Positions 1 through 6,293 of a stretch of 6,812 nucleotides of DNA are shown here, one piece after another; position 1 is the stretch's first letter; every line of letters starts with the position of its first letter. Source of the DNA: Lachnospiraceae bacterium UBA3863 (GTDB taxonomy: Bacteria; Bacillota; Clostridia; Lachnospirales; Lachnospiraceae); contig DGGX01000226.1 of NCBI GenBank assembly GCA_002392385.1, positions 5,233 through 12,044 on the forward strand, in the 5' to 3' direction. The notes under the pieces are model-generated. The model saw only the letters and a list, made by a program, of their open reading frames with translations. It searched no databases and was not told the DNA's origin. Both the position numbers and the translations under genes were made by a program.

Positions 1-1220
1 AGATCGGCATCAAGGGCAAGAACCGTCACATCTTCGAGGAGGCCCTGGTACACCAGATCCGCCTCGCGCTGAAGCCGGTGGAGGGGAGATTCCGTGTGGT
101 AAGGACCTATGGCCGGGTCTATGTCGAGTGCCAGTCCGACTACGACTATGAGGAGGTCACGGAGGCCTTACAGTGCGTTTTCGGCATTTCGGGCATCTGC
201 CCCGTGAAGGAAACGGGCATCGTGTCGCCGGAGGAACTGGCCGCCACCGTCACACAGTTCGTTCTGGACGAATATCCGGATGGAACGCATACCTTCAAGA
301 TGCATACCCGCCGCAGCAACAAGAACTATCCCCTGGATTCCCAGGAGATGAACGCGGAGCTGGGCCATGCCCTTCTGGAGGCCTCGGACCGATTCCGCGT
401 GGACGTGCACACGCCGGAGATCATGGTCACGGTCGAGATCCGGGAGGACCGGATCTGCATGTACTCCCATGTGATCCCCGGGCCGGGCGGCCTGCCGGTG
501 GGCGTGGGCGGCAAGAGCATGCTCCTGCTGTCCGGCGGCATCGATTCGCCTGTCGCCGGCTATATGATCGCCAAGCGCGGCGTCAAGATCGACGCCGTCT
601 ATTTCAACGCGCCGCCCTATACCAGCGAGCGCGCCCTGCAGAAGGTGATCGACCTGGCTTCCCAGATCGCCAGGTACACGGGGACCATCTGGCTGCACAA
701 TATCAATTTCACCGATATTCAGCTGTATATCTATGAGAAGTGCCCGCACGAGGAGCTGACCATCATCATGCGGCGCTATATGATGCGGATCGCGGAGTAT
801 CTGGCGCGGCAGAACGAATGCCTGGGCCTGATCACGGGAGAGAGCATCGGACAGGTGGCGTCCCAGACCCTGACCGCCCTGGGCGTGACCGGAGAGGTCT
901 GCACCCTGCCCGTCTTCCGTCCGCTGATCGGTTTTGACAAGGAGGAGATCGTCACGGTGTCCAAAAAGATCGGGACCTTCGAGACCTCCATCCTCCCCTA
1001 TGAGGACTGCTGCACCATCTTTGTGGCCAAACATCCCGTGACCAGACCCCGTCTGGACGTCATCAAGCGGCATGAGGAGAATCTGGCGGACAAGATCGAC
1101 GAACTGTTTGAAGAGGCGATCCGTACGGACGAGATTCTGATCGTGGACAAGAACGGCAGCCGGGTGGTCAAGCACAGAGAAGATCCCATGCCGGGAAGCA
1201 TGGAGCAGGAGAACGGCTGA
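1..1220 (+). CDS. thiI: ThiI, tRNA uridine 4-sulfurtransferase / thiamine sulfur carrier enzyme (5' partial)
   Basis: ThiI adenylates U8 of tRNA and replaces its oxygen with sulfur taken from a cysteine desulfurase, giving 4-thiouridine. In many bacteria it also feeds sulfur to thiazole synthesis. The reading frame is open to the left edge, starting with residues resembling the family's N-terminal IxLKGKNRxxFE motif (here IGIKGKNRHIFEE). The GTG at 78 is therefore internal, and probably only 10-20 residues are missing. A THUMP-type RNA-binding region is followed by the ATP-binding PP-loop SGGIDSP at 531-551. A conserved EDCC motif at 1002-1013 carries the cysteine expected to match the active-site Cys344 of the E. 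coli enzyme. There is no C-terminal rhodanese domain, as is usual in Firmicutes, so the sulfur relay must differ from E. coli. A cysteine desulfurase gene often lies just upstream in this phylum, but that is outside the window. Confidence 0.95.
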   Translation, partial: IGIKGKNRHIFEEALVHQIRLALKPVEGRFRVVRTYGRVYVECQSDYDYEEVTEALQCVFGISGICPVKETGIVSPEELAATVTQFVLDEYPDGTHTFKMHTRRSNKNYPLDSQEMNAELGHALLEASDRFRVDVHTPEIMVTVEIREDRICMYSHVIPGPGGLPVGVGGKSMLLLSGGIDSPVAGYMIAKRGVKIDAVYFNAPPYTSERALQKVIDLASQIARYTGTIWLHNINFTDIQLYIYEKCPHEELTIIMRRYMMRIAEYLARQNECLGLITGESIGQVASQTLTALGVTGEVCTLPVFRPLIGFDKEEIVTVSKKIGTFETSILPYEDCCTIFVAKHPVTRPRLDVIKRHEENLADKIDELFEEAIRTDEILIVDKNGSRVVKHREDPMPGSMEQENG

Positions 1221-1239
1221 CACAGAAATGTATGAAAGA

Positions 1240-1266
1240 AGCCCGGAGGCTTGATGGCTCCGGGCT
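1240..1266 (-). terminator. Intrinsic terminator of the HPr-like gene, between convergent genes
   Basis: A perfect 9-bp inverted repeat, AGCCCGGAG at 1240-1248 and CTCCGGGCT at 1258-1266, encloses a 9-base loop. On the minus strand the stem is followed by TTCTTTCAT, and it begins 4 bases after the HPr-like stop codon, so it fits as that gene's terminator. On the plus strand the tail is only CTTATC, so it would stop thiI transcripts less well, though it may still mark their 3' end. Confidence 0.75.
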
Positions 1267-1270
1267 CTTA

Positions 1271-1504
1271 TCAATCGACGATATAAGGTCTTAATTTCTC
1301 GATGATCTCGTCCACATTCTCAGTGGCGTGGATGTTCAGGTCGATCGGCTTGGACAGGTCCAGGGAGAAGATACCCATGATCGACTTGGCATCAATGACA
1401 TAACGGCCGGACACCAGATCGAAATCGTAATCGAACTTCGTGATGTCGTTGACGAATGCCTTGACCTTGTCGATGGAATTCAGAGAAATCTTAACAGTCT
1501 TCAT
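1271..1504 (-). CDS. HPr-like protein without the catalytic histidine
   Basis: This 77-residue protein resembles HPr, the phosphocarrier of the sugar phosphotransferase system, over its second half. The segment KSIMGIFSL (residues 40-48) matches the region around HPr regulatory Ser46, here Ser41, and the following hydrophobic strand and C-terminal helix (about 64-74) also fit. The N-terminal GLHARPA-type segment with phosphorylatable His15 is absent: the equivalent stretch reads NSIDKVKAF and has no histidine. The protein should therefore be unable to pass phosphate from enzyme I to sugar permeases. Bacillus Crh is a known precedent: it lost His15, kept Ser46 and works in carbon regulation. 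Whether Ser41 is phosphorylated here is unknown. A near-perfect ribosome binding site, AAGGAGGTGAA (minus strand, 1521-1511), precedes the ATG. The gene appears monocistronic, with its own promoter candidate and terminator. Confidence 0.88.
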   Translation of the reverse strand: MKTVKISLNSIDKVKAFVNDITKFDYDFDLVSGRYVIDAKSIMGIFSLDLSKPIDLNIHATENVDEIIEKLRPYIVD

Positions 1505-1557
1505 ACAGGATTCACCTCCTTATCCATAAGATAACCTGCGCGCGGCGCAAGTTTGTT

Positions 1558-1589
1558 ATTATAGTACTCACGGCATAGAGAAAAGTCAA
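1558..1589 (-). promoter_or_regulatory. Candidate promoter of the HPr-like gene
   Basis: Read on the minus strand, TTGACT (1589-1584) lies upstream of a perfect TATAAT -10 box (1563-1558). The gap is 20 bases, longer than the ideal 17. With the alternative -10 TACTAT, three bases upstream, the gap is 17 but the -10 match is weaker. Transcription would start near 1551 and give a leader of about 45 bases. The AT-rich element also contains plus-strand TATTAT/TATAGT sequences that could serve mtaB, but I see no convincing plus-strand -35 box. Confidence 0.55.
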
Positions 1590-1644
1590 TGAGATGGGCC
1601 GTGAAAAAGTCATAAAGAATTCAGAAGGACCTGAGGGAGAAGGA

Positions 1645-2985
1645 ATGGCAGGCAGAGCGGCATTTCATAACCTGGGCTGTAAGGTGAACAGCTACGAACT
1701 GGATCTCATGCGGCAGATCCTGCGGCAGGAAGGATACGAGGAGGTCCCCTTCAGCGAGGAGGCGGACGTCTATGTGGTGAACACCTGCAGCGTCACCAAT
1801 ATCGCGGACCGCAAGAGCCGGCAGATGCTCCACCGCGCCAGGAAGCGCAATCCGGAGGCTGTCGTGATCGCGGTGGGCTGCTATGTGGAGACGGACCGGG
1901 CCGGCGTGGAGGCGGATCCGGCGGTGGACCTGGCCATCGGCAGCCGGGGCAAGGAAGAGATCGCCCGGCGTCTGGCGGCCTTTTTAAAGGAAAGAGACGG
2001 GGGCGGCATGCCGCGGGAGGACCTGTCCGCGGAGAGCCCGGAGACGGACGGAGACGCGGCCGGGACCGCGGACTGCGGTCATGTGCACCTGCAGTCGCCG
2101 GGGCATACGCGCGCTTTTGTCAAGATCCAGGACGGCTGCAACCAGTTCTGCACCTACTGCATCATTCCCTATGCCCGGGGCAGGATCCGCAGCCGGGAGG
2201 AGGCGGACATCTGCGAGGAGATCCGCGGCCTGACGGAGGAGAGCGGCGTCCGGGAGGTCGTTCTGAACGGCATCCATCTGAGCTCCTTCGGACAGACCGG
2301 CAATGTGCCTTTCGATCCGGAAAAGGGCGGCAGGAGCCTGCTCTCGCTGCTCCGAAGACTCCAGGAGATCCCCGGGCTGCAGCGGATCCGGCTGGGGTCC
2401 CTGGAACCCCGCATCATGACGGAAGAATTCGTCAGCGGGATCGCCGGCCTGTCCAAGGTCTGTCCTCATTTCCACCTGTCCCTGCAGAGCGGCTGCGATG
2501 CCACCCTGAAGCGTATGAACCGGCACTATACGACGGCGGAGTACAGGGCCTGCGTGGAGAGACTGCGGCGCGCCTACGACCGCCCGGCCATCACCACCGA
2601 TGTGATCGTCGGTTTTCCCGGGGAGACGGAGGAGGAATTCGCGCAGACAGTCCGCTTCCTGGAGGAGATCGGTCTCTTCGAGATCCATGTCTTCAAGTAT
2701 TCCGTCCGAAAGGGGACCGTCGCGGCCCGGATGCCGGACCAGGTGCCGGAGACGGTCAAGAACGACCGCAGCGCGGTCCTTCTGGCCCTGACGGCTGAAC
2801 AGGCACAGCGCTACCGCGCATCCTTCTCAGGAGAGAAGGTCCGGGTCCTGCTGGAGGAGAAGATTCTGAAAGGCGGCAGGCTCTTCTGGCGCGGTCACAC
2901 GGAGCGGTATGTGGAATGTCTGGTGCCGGCGCGGGAAACCGGCGAGGCCGGGCAGGGAGACCTGGTGACGACGGTATACCCCTGA
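1645..2985 (+). CDS. mtaB: MtaB, tRNA (N6-threonylcarbamoyladenosine-37 C2) methylthiotransferase
   Basis: MtaB is a radical SAM enzyme that converts t6A37 of ANN-decoding tRNAs to ms2t6A by adding a methylthio group, supporting accurate decoding. The 446-residue product has the family layout. An N-terminal MTTase domain carries FHNLGCKVN (Cys12), NTCSVTN (Cys48) and GCY (Cys79), the ligands of the auxiliary iron-sulfur cluster. The radical SAM motif CNQFCTYC follows (Cys165, 169, 172). The C-terminal region from about residue 380 fits a TRAM RNA-binding domain. LGCKVN and NGIHLSSFG favour MtaB over MiaB or RimO. I chose the ATG at 1645 because GGGAG (1635-1639) sits 5 bases before it and the protein then begins at the usual place. 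An in-frame ATG at 1594 would add 17 uncharacteristic residues behind a poor binding site. The linker between the first two domains (about residues 115-150) is polar and acidic. Confidence 0.94.
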   Translation: MAGRAAFHNLGCKVNSYELDLMRQILRQEGYEEVPFSEEADVYVVNTCSVTNIADRKSRQMLHRARKRNPEAVVIAVGCYVETDRAGVEADPAVDLAIGSRGKEEIARRLAAFLKERDGGGMPREDLSAESPETDGDAAGTADCGHVHLQSPGHTRAFVKIQDGCNQFCTYCIIPYARGRIRSREEADICEEIRGLTEESGVREVVLNGIHLSSFGQTGNVPFDPEKGGRSLLSLLRRLQEIPGLQRIRLGSLEPRIMTEEFVSGIAGLSKVCPHFHLSLQSGCDATLKRMNRHYTTAEYRACVERLRRAYDRPAITTDVIVGFPGETEEEFAQTVRFLEEIGLFEIHVFKYSVRKGTVAARMPDQVPETVKNDRSAVLLALTAEQAQRYRASFSGEKVRVLLEEKILKGGRLFWRGHTERYVECLVPARETGEAGQGDLVTTVYP

Positions 2986-2989
2986 TATG

Positions 2990-3019
2990 CGGCAGATCCT
3001 GCCGGCAGAACGGCTTTTT
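2990..3019 (+). terminator. Probable terminator downstream of mtaB
   Basis: Just after the mtaB stop, CGGCAG (2990-2995) and CTGCCG (2999-3004) can form a 6-bp hairpin. Overlapping it, GCCG (3001-3004) and CGGC (3011-3014) form a shorter stem followed directly by TTTTT (3015-3019). The two structures are mutually exclusive. The second has the intrinsic-terminator layout but a short stem, so its strength is uncertain. Confidence 0.5.
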
Positions 3020-3051
3020 GCGACGCTTCACAAGCATCAGGCAGGTGTATA

Positions 3052-3060
3052 TGCTATGAT
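3052..3060 (+). promoter_or_regulatory. Candidate extended -10 promoter for the hydrolase gene
   Basis: TGCTATGAT at 3052-3060 fits an extended -10 element (TG, one base, then TATGAT). No good -35 box lies 16-18 bases upstream; TTCACA at 3027-3032 is 22 bases away. Transcription would begin near 3067, about 75 bases before the start codon. The early leader can form an imperfect hairpin from ACGGGCC (3069-3075) and GGCCTGT (3081-3087). Confidence 0.35.
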
Positions 3061-3143
3061 AAGATAAGACGGGCCCGCGGGGCCTGTGAAGAAGTTCTGC
3101 TGCTCTTGAAAGTGAAGGGAAGGACAACCAAGGGAGGACCATT

Positions 3144-4229
3144 ATGGAGAAGACCGGAAAGAAGAACCCTCTGGTGCGAGTTCTTGGCATCATCCTGGCA
3201 GCCGTCGTCGCGCTGGCTGCCGTTCTCTGCGCGCTGCATCCGCGGGCGGTCTCCGCGGTCTGGCACAACCTGACTGTGGAAAAATATGATCTGGACAAGG
3301 AAGCTGCCTGGGAGAACGGCACGGCTTACATGAACGTCCCTTATGCCGACGTCTCCGAGGCACAGTACGTGAACATCTATGTGCCCGCGACGGAGGCGGG
3401 CGCGCCGCTGCCGAAGCTCTACGTCATCATCCACGGCGGCGGCTTCATCTCCAACGACGCGGAGTCGAGACAGGCAGTGCTCATGTATCAGTACTTCCGC
3501 GACCACGGCTATGCCTGCGCGACCATCAACTACCGGCTGGCCCAGGAGGCCGGTTTCCCCGGCGCCGTGGAGGACTGTAAGACCGCGATCCGGTTCCTGC
3601 GGGCGAACGCGGCGCAGTACGGCTATGATGCCGATACCTTTGCCGTATTCGGCGAGTCGGCGGGCGGTTATCTGGCCACCATGTGCGCGGGCACCAACGA
3701 CCAGGAGTTCAACGACCAGCCTTATATCGGCGAGGCGGAATATCTCGCGGCCGGCGGGGACAAGTATTCCGCGGAGCCTGACGTTCTCGTGGACTATTAC
3801 GGCCATGTGGACAATGAGGGAGAGGCGGAGGACTGGAAACGCCTGGGGATCCCGAATATCGTGTTTAAGATCGCCAATTCCTGGATCTCGGGCGAAGCAC
3901 TGCAGGGATATGAGGATATCCATTCCTATTTCTTCCGGAAGAACATGACGGAAATGACGCAGGAAGAGAAGGATGTGGTGGATCCCCACACCTATCTGGC
4001 GGAGAACCTCGGGGGCGATCGCGTCCTCGACACCTGGATCGTTCACGGCGACGCGGACATCACGGTGCCCTACCTGCAGTCGGAGAGACTCTATGAATTC
4101 CTGAGCGGCCTGCAGGGTTCGGAGCACGTCTCCTATCATCTGGTCCCCGGCATGGGCCACGCCAGCGACCCGCTCTACTCGGAGGAGATACTGGGAGAGT
4201 TGAAGGTGTTTCTGGATGAGAAGCTGTGA
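3144..4229 (+). CDS. Membrane-anchored alpha/beta hydrolase (esterase/lipase type)
   Basis: This 361-residue protein is probably a carboxylesterase of the hormone-sensitive-lipase-like alpha/beta hydrolase group. HGGGF (97-101) is the oxyanion-hole motif and GESAGG (170-175) the nucleophile elbow with Ser172. The acid is probably Asp305 in HGDADITVP, and the base is His339 in GMGH, so the triad is complete. The N-terminus has basic residues (KTGKK) followed by a hydrophobic stretch, about 11-31. This acts as a signal anchor or signal peptide, so the catalytic domain should lie outside the membrane. I see no lipobox. The start is well supported by GGGAGG (3132-3137) 6 bases before the ATG. Flanking terminators suggest a single-gene transcript, with possible read-through into the next gene. 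The substrate cannot be read from the sequence; small acyl esters or acetylated carbohydrates are possible. Confidence 0.88.
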   Translation: MEKTGKKNPLVRVLGIILAAVVALAAVLCALHPRAVSAVWHNLTVEKYDLDKEAAWENGTAYMNVPYADVSEAQYVNIYVPATEAGAPLPKLYVIIHGGGFISNDAESRQAVLMYQYFRDHGYACATINYRLAQEAGFPGAVEDCKTAIRFLRANAAQYGYDADTFAVFGESAGGYLATMCAGTNDQEFNDQPYIGEAEYLAAGGDKYSAEPDVLVDYYGHVDNEGEAEDWKRLGIPNIVFKIANSWISGEALQGYEDIHSYFFRKNMTEMTQEEKDVVDPHTYLAENLGGDRVLDTWIVHGDADITVPYLQSERLYEFLSGLQGSEHVSYHLVPGMGHASDPLYSEEILGELKVFLDEKL

Positions 4230-4250
4230 TCCTGAAGTAAGGTACTGAAG

Positions 4251-4287
4251 AAAAGAGGGTGCTGCAGAAGATGCAGGGCCCTCTTTT
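4251..4287 (+). terminator. Strong intrinsic terminator after the hydrolase, abutting the amrS ribosome binding site
   Basis: AAAAGAGGG (4251-4259) pairs perfectly with CCCTCTTTT (4279-4287). Inside, CTGCA (4262-4266) pairs with TGCAG (4272-4276) around the 5-base loop GAAGA, leaving a small TG/GG imperfection. The flanking A- and T-tracts make it potentially bidirectional. The T-tract ends two bases before the GGAGG (4290-4294) that serves the amrS start at 4300. The element could thus end hydrolase transcripts or act as an attenuator in a shared transcript. Confidence 0.88.
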
Positions 4288-4299
4288 ATGGAGGTGAGC

Positions 4300-5160
4300 A
4301 TGGCAGTCTGTGAAGTCTGTTTCCGTCATTGCCGGCTTGAGGAAGGGCAGTCGGGCGTCTGCGGCGCCAGGACCTGCCGTGAGGGGAGCATCGTGCCTTC
4401 CGGGTACGGGAAGATCACTTCGCTGGCCCTGGATCCGATCGAGAAGAAGCCGCTGGCGCGCTTTATGCCCGGGAGCCTGATCCTGTCGGCCGGGAGCTAT
4501 GGCTGCAACCTCCGCTGTCCCTTCTGCCAGAACTATTCGATCTCCTGGTCTGACGCTGCCCGCCGGGCCGCCGAGGAGGCGGAGGACGTCCCGCCGGAGA
4601 AGCTGGCCGCTCTTGCGGTGAGACTCCGGGACAGGGGCAATATCGGCGTCGCCTTTACCTACAACGAGCCTCTCGTGTCTTATGAATATGTGCGGGACAC
4701 GGCGCGGCTCGTCCGGGCGGCGGGCATGCGCAATGTGCTGGTGACGAACGGCACGGCCTCCCTGCAGGTGCTGGAGGAGCTCACGCCCTTCATAGACGCC
4801 ATGAATATCGACCTGAAGGGCTTCACCGATCACTATTACAGAGATGTTCTCGGGGGCGACCGGGCCATGGTCATGGATTTCATCCGGGAGGCCGTAAAGC
4901 ACTGCCACGTGGAGCTGACGACGCTCATCGTGCCCGGAGAAAATGATTCAGAGGAGGAGATACGGGCCCTCAGCAGCTGGGTCGCAGGCCTTCCGGGCAC
5001 GGCAGGAGGCCGCGGCGGAGAGGAAGTACCGCTGCACATCACACGCTTTTTCCCGCGTTTTCATATGACGGACCGGCCGGCGACGGATGTGGGACAGATC
5101 TACCGTCTCGCCGAGATCGCCCGCGGATCATTGCGGTATGTCTATACAGGCAATTGCTGA
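4300..5160 (+). CDS. amrS: AmmeMemoRadiSam-family radical SAM enzyme, short form
   Basis: The 286-residue product matches the radical SAM member of the AmmeMemoRadiSam group, often annotated as similar to pyruvate formate-lyase activating enzyme. The N-terminal segment CEVCFRHCRLEEGQSGVCGAR (residues 4-24) has the family's conserved cysteines. CNLRCPFCQN follows, with Cys69, 73 and 76 to hold the 4Fe-4S cluster. FTYNEP, VTNG and NIDLKGF are further core motifs. The reaction of the family is not firmly established. The protein ends at LRYVYTGNC, where longer members as I remember them continue with a segment containing TxCPxCG. No homologous sequence follows the stop, so this looks like a native short form rather than a frameshift. 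I chose the ATG at 4300 because GGAGG (4290-4294) lies 5 bases before it. The in-frame ATG at 4288 would overlap that site and sits on the terminator. AMMECR1 and MEMO1 partner genes are not visible. Confidence 0.9.
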   Translation: MAVCEVCFRHCRLEEGQSGVCGARTCREGSIVPSGYGKITSLALDPIEKKPLARFMPGSLILSAGSYGCNLRCPFCQNYSISWSDAARRAAEEAEDVPPEKLAALAVRLRDRGNIGVAFTYNEPLVSYEYVRDTARLVRAAGMRNVLVTNGTASLQVLEELTPFIDAMNIDLKGFTDHYYRDVLGGDRAMVMDFIREAVKHCHVELTTLIVPGENDSEEEIRALSSWVAGLPGTAGGRGGEEVPLHITRFFPRFHMTDRPATDVGQIYRLAEIARGSLRYVYTGNC

Positions 5161-5176
5161 AGAATATGTTTTCTGA

Positions 5177-6037
5177 TCACCGCAGCAGCACGGCGGCAGT
5201 CACAAGCATCGGAATTCCCGCAATGATGCCGATCATGGCGGGGCCCAGGATCATCTGATCCGCGAAGGCCGGATCCAGGAGCAGGAGAGGAATGCCCGCA
5301 AAGGCATTGACCGCGCCGTGCCCCAGCGAAGGGATCCAGATGCAGTGCGTCTTCTCATACAGCACATCGAGAAAGGTACCGAGACTGACAGTGAAGACAC
5401 AGAAGAGAATGGGTCCGAGAACCGGCGCGCCGGGGTACTGCAGGCCGTACTCATAGCCGGCCAGGACCATGATGGGCCAGTGCCAGGCACCCCAGATCAC
5501 GCCGCCCAGGATCCTGCCGCCCCGTGTGCCGAAGCGGTCCCTGAGGCGGGGATACATGGCGCCGCGCCAGCCGATCTCTTCACCCAGCGCCGCCAGCATG
5601 TTGAGGAAGGGCGCCCAGGTCAGTGCCTGCACGGCAGAGACCGCCAGATAGGACTGCGGCGTCAGGCCCTGTGCCTGGAGCTGGGCGAGACCAGCCTCTC
5701 CGAGCTGCGCGATCAGGAATTTGCCGGTGGTGTCCAGACGGGCGGGGAAGATAAGAAAATAGAGCGCCGCGCCGACAGCTCCCAGTACAGCCGGGCCCAG
5801 CCAGGCTGCCAGGAAGGCTTTCCATTTCCCTTCCCGCAGAGAAGGCTTCCAGCCCATCTCCCGCAGCGGGATCCCGGCGATCAGGGTCGCCGCACAGGGC
5901 GCGTACATGCTGCCGGTGAGGAGCATCCTGTAGAAGCCTGCCTGTCCCTGCCAGGCAAAATACGAGGCTGCGATCTGCATCGGCCAGGCGATGGCGAAGG
6001 CCGCGATCAGGTATTTGATCAGTTTTTCATCTTTCAT
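5177..6037 (-). CDS. CPBP-family intramembrane metalloprotease
   Basis: This hydrophobic protein of 286 residues has the motifs of the CPBP (CaaX protease and bacteriocin-processing, Abi) family. Motif 1 is EEIGWRG with Glu153, Glu154 and Arg158; motif 2 is GAWH with His186; motif 3 is HGAVN with His240 and Asn244. These residues are expected to form the metal or catalytic centre within the membrane, so the protein is probably an active protease. Several membrane segments are visible, including the N-terminal one (LIKYLIAAFAIAWPM) and the C-terminal one. Members process prenylated or peptide substrates, confer bacteriocin immunity or act on regulators; the target here is unknown. The start at 6037 has GAGG 6 bases upstream and gives the usual MKDEKLIKY-like beginning. 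The alternative ATG at 6049 directly follows the upstream stop and adds four residues. Translation is probably coupled to the upstream gene. The 3' end faces amrS across 16 bases with no clear terminator. Confidence 0.88.
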   Translation of the reverse strand: MKDEKLIKYLIAAFAIAWPMQIAASYFAWQGQAGFYRMLLTGSMYAPCAATLIAGIPLREMGWKPSLREGKWKAFLAAWLGPAVLGAVGAALYFLIFPARLDTTGKFLIAQLGEAGLAQLQAQGLTPQSYLAVSAVQALTWAPFLNMLAALGEEIGWRGAMYPRLRDRFGTRGGRILGGVIWGAWHWPIMVLAGYEYGLQYPGAPVLGPILFCVFTVSLGTFLDVLYEKTHCIWIPSLGHGAVNAFAGIPLLLLDPAFADQMILGPAMIGIIAGIPMLVTAAVLLR

Positions 6038-6049
6038 GGGGTGCCTCAT

Positions 6050-6244
6050 TCAGATATCCAGTTCGATGGGCTCGTCGAGATGTTCCGAGACATATTTTCC
6101 GTTCTTCTTGCGCTGCCGCACGCACTCGGTCAGAAGATACTCGATCTGGCCGTTGACGGAGCGGAAGTCATCCTCCGCCCATTGGGCGATCGCGTCGTAG
6201 AGCTTTTCATTGAGCCTGAGCGGCACCTGCTTCTTGGCGGCCAT
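6050..6244 (-). CDS. Small ribbon-helix-helix (Arc-type) DNA-binding protein
   Basis: This 64-residue basic protein has the ribbon-helix-helix layout: a short strand QVPLRL (6-11), helix A about 12-26 (NEKLYDAIAQWAEDD) and helix B about 29-46 starting SVNGQIEYLL. A charged tail ends in LDEPIELDI. Such proteins dimerise and insert the paired strands into the DNA major groove, usually repressing nearby promoters; some are antitoxins. No toxin gene is adjacent: the downstream gene is the membrane protease and the upstream one is an SPFH protein. The start is secure, with AGGAGGTGA (minus strand, 6259-6251) in front of the ATG. The TGA stop (6052-6050) is immediately followed by an ATG of the protease frame. 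Autoregulation of the cluster is an inference. A non-regulatory role linked to the SPFH protein is also possible. Confidence 0.85.
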   Translation of the reverse strand: MAAKKQVPLRLNEKLYDAIAQWAEDDFRSVNGQIEYLLTECVRQRKKNGKYVSEHLDEPIELDI

Positions 6245-6293
6245 AGGCTGTCACCTCCTGCTGTATGGATCCGGACCGGCCGGAGAGACCGGC

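Noticed and set aside
78..80. GTG as the start of thiI
   Set aside because: The frame upstream is open and encodes the conserved KGKNR segment, so the real start is before the window.
168..1274. Long minus-strand open frame (368 codons) opposite thiI
   Set aside because: It lies antisense to a clearly conserved gene. Its histidine-, aspartate- and glycine-rich product, with no recognisable domain, is typical of the reverse frame of GC-rich coding DNA.
1594..1644. Upstream ATG extension of mtaB
   Set aside because: It has a weak ribosome binding site and adds 17 residues with no family resemblance. The ATG at 1645 has a good site and the expected N-terminus.
1984..2688. Minus-strand open frame opposite mtaB
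   Set aside because: It is a mirror of the conserved mtaB codons, with no domain and low-complexity composition.
3027..3060. TTCACA and TATGAT as a standard -35/-10 pair
   Set aside because: The gap is 22 bases, too long for the usual sigma factor. I kept only the extended -10 as a weak candidate.
2990..3143. Riboswitch or small RNA in the mtaB-hydrolase gap
   Set aside because: Only short hairpins are present and no known riboswitch core could be recognised.
3054..4301. Minus-strand open frame of 415 codons opposite the hydrolase
   Set aside because: It covers the hydrolase gene and the terminators around it, has no ribosome binding site of note and gives no recognisable motifs.
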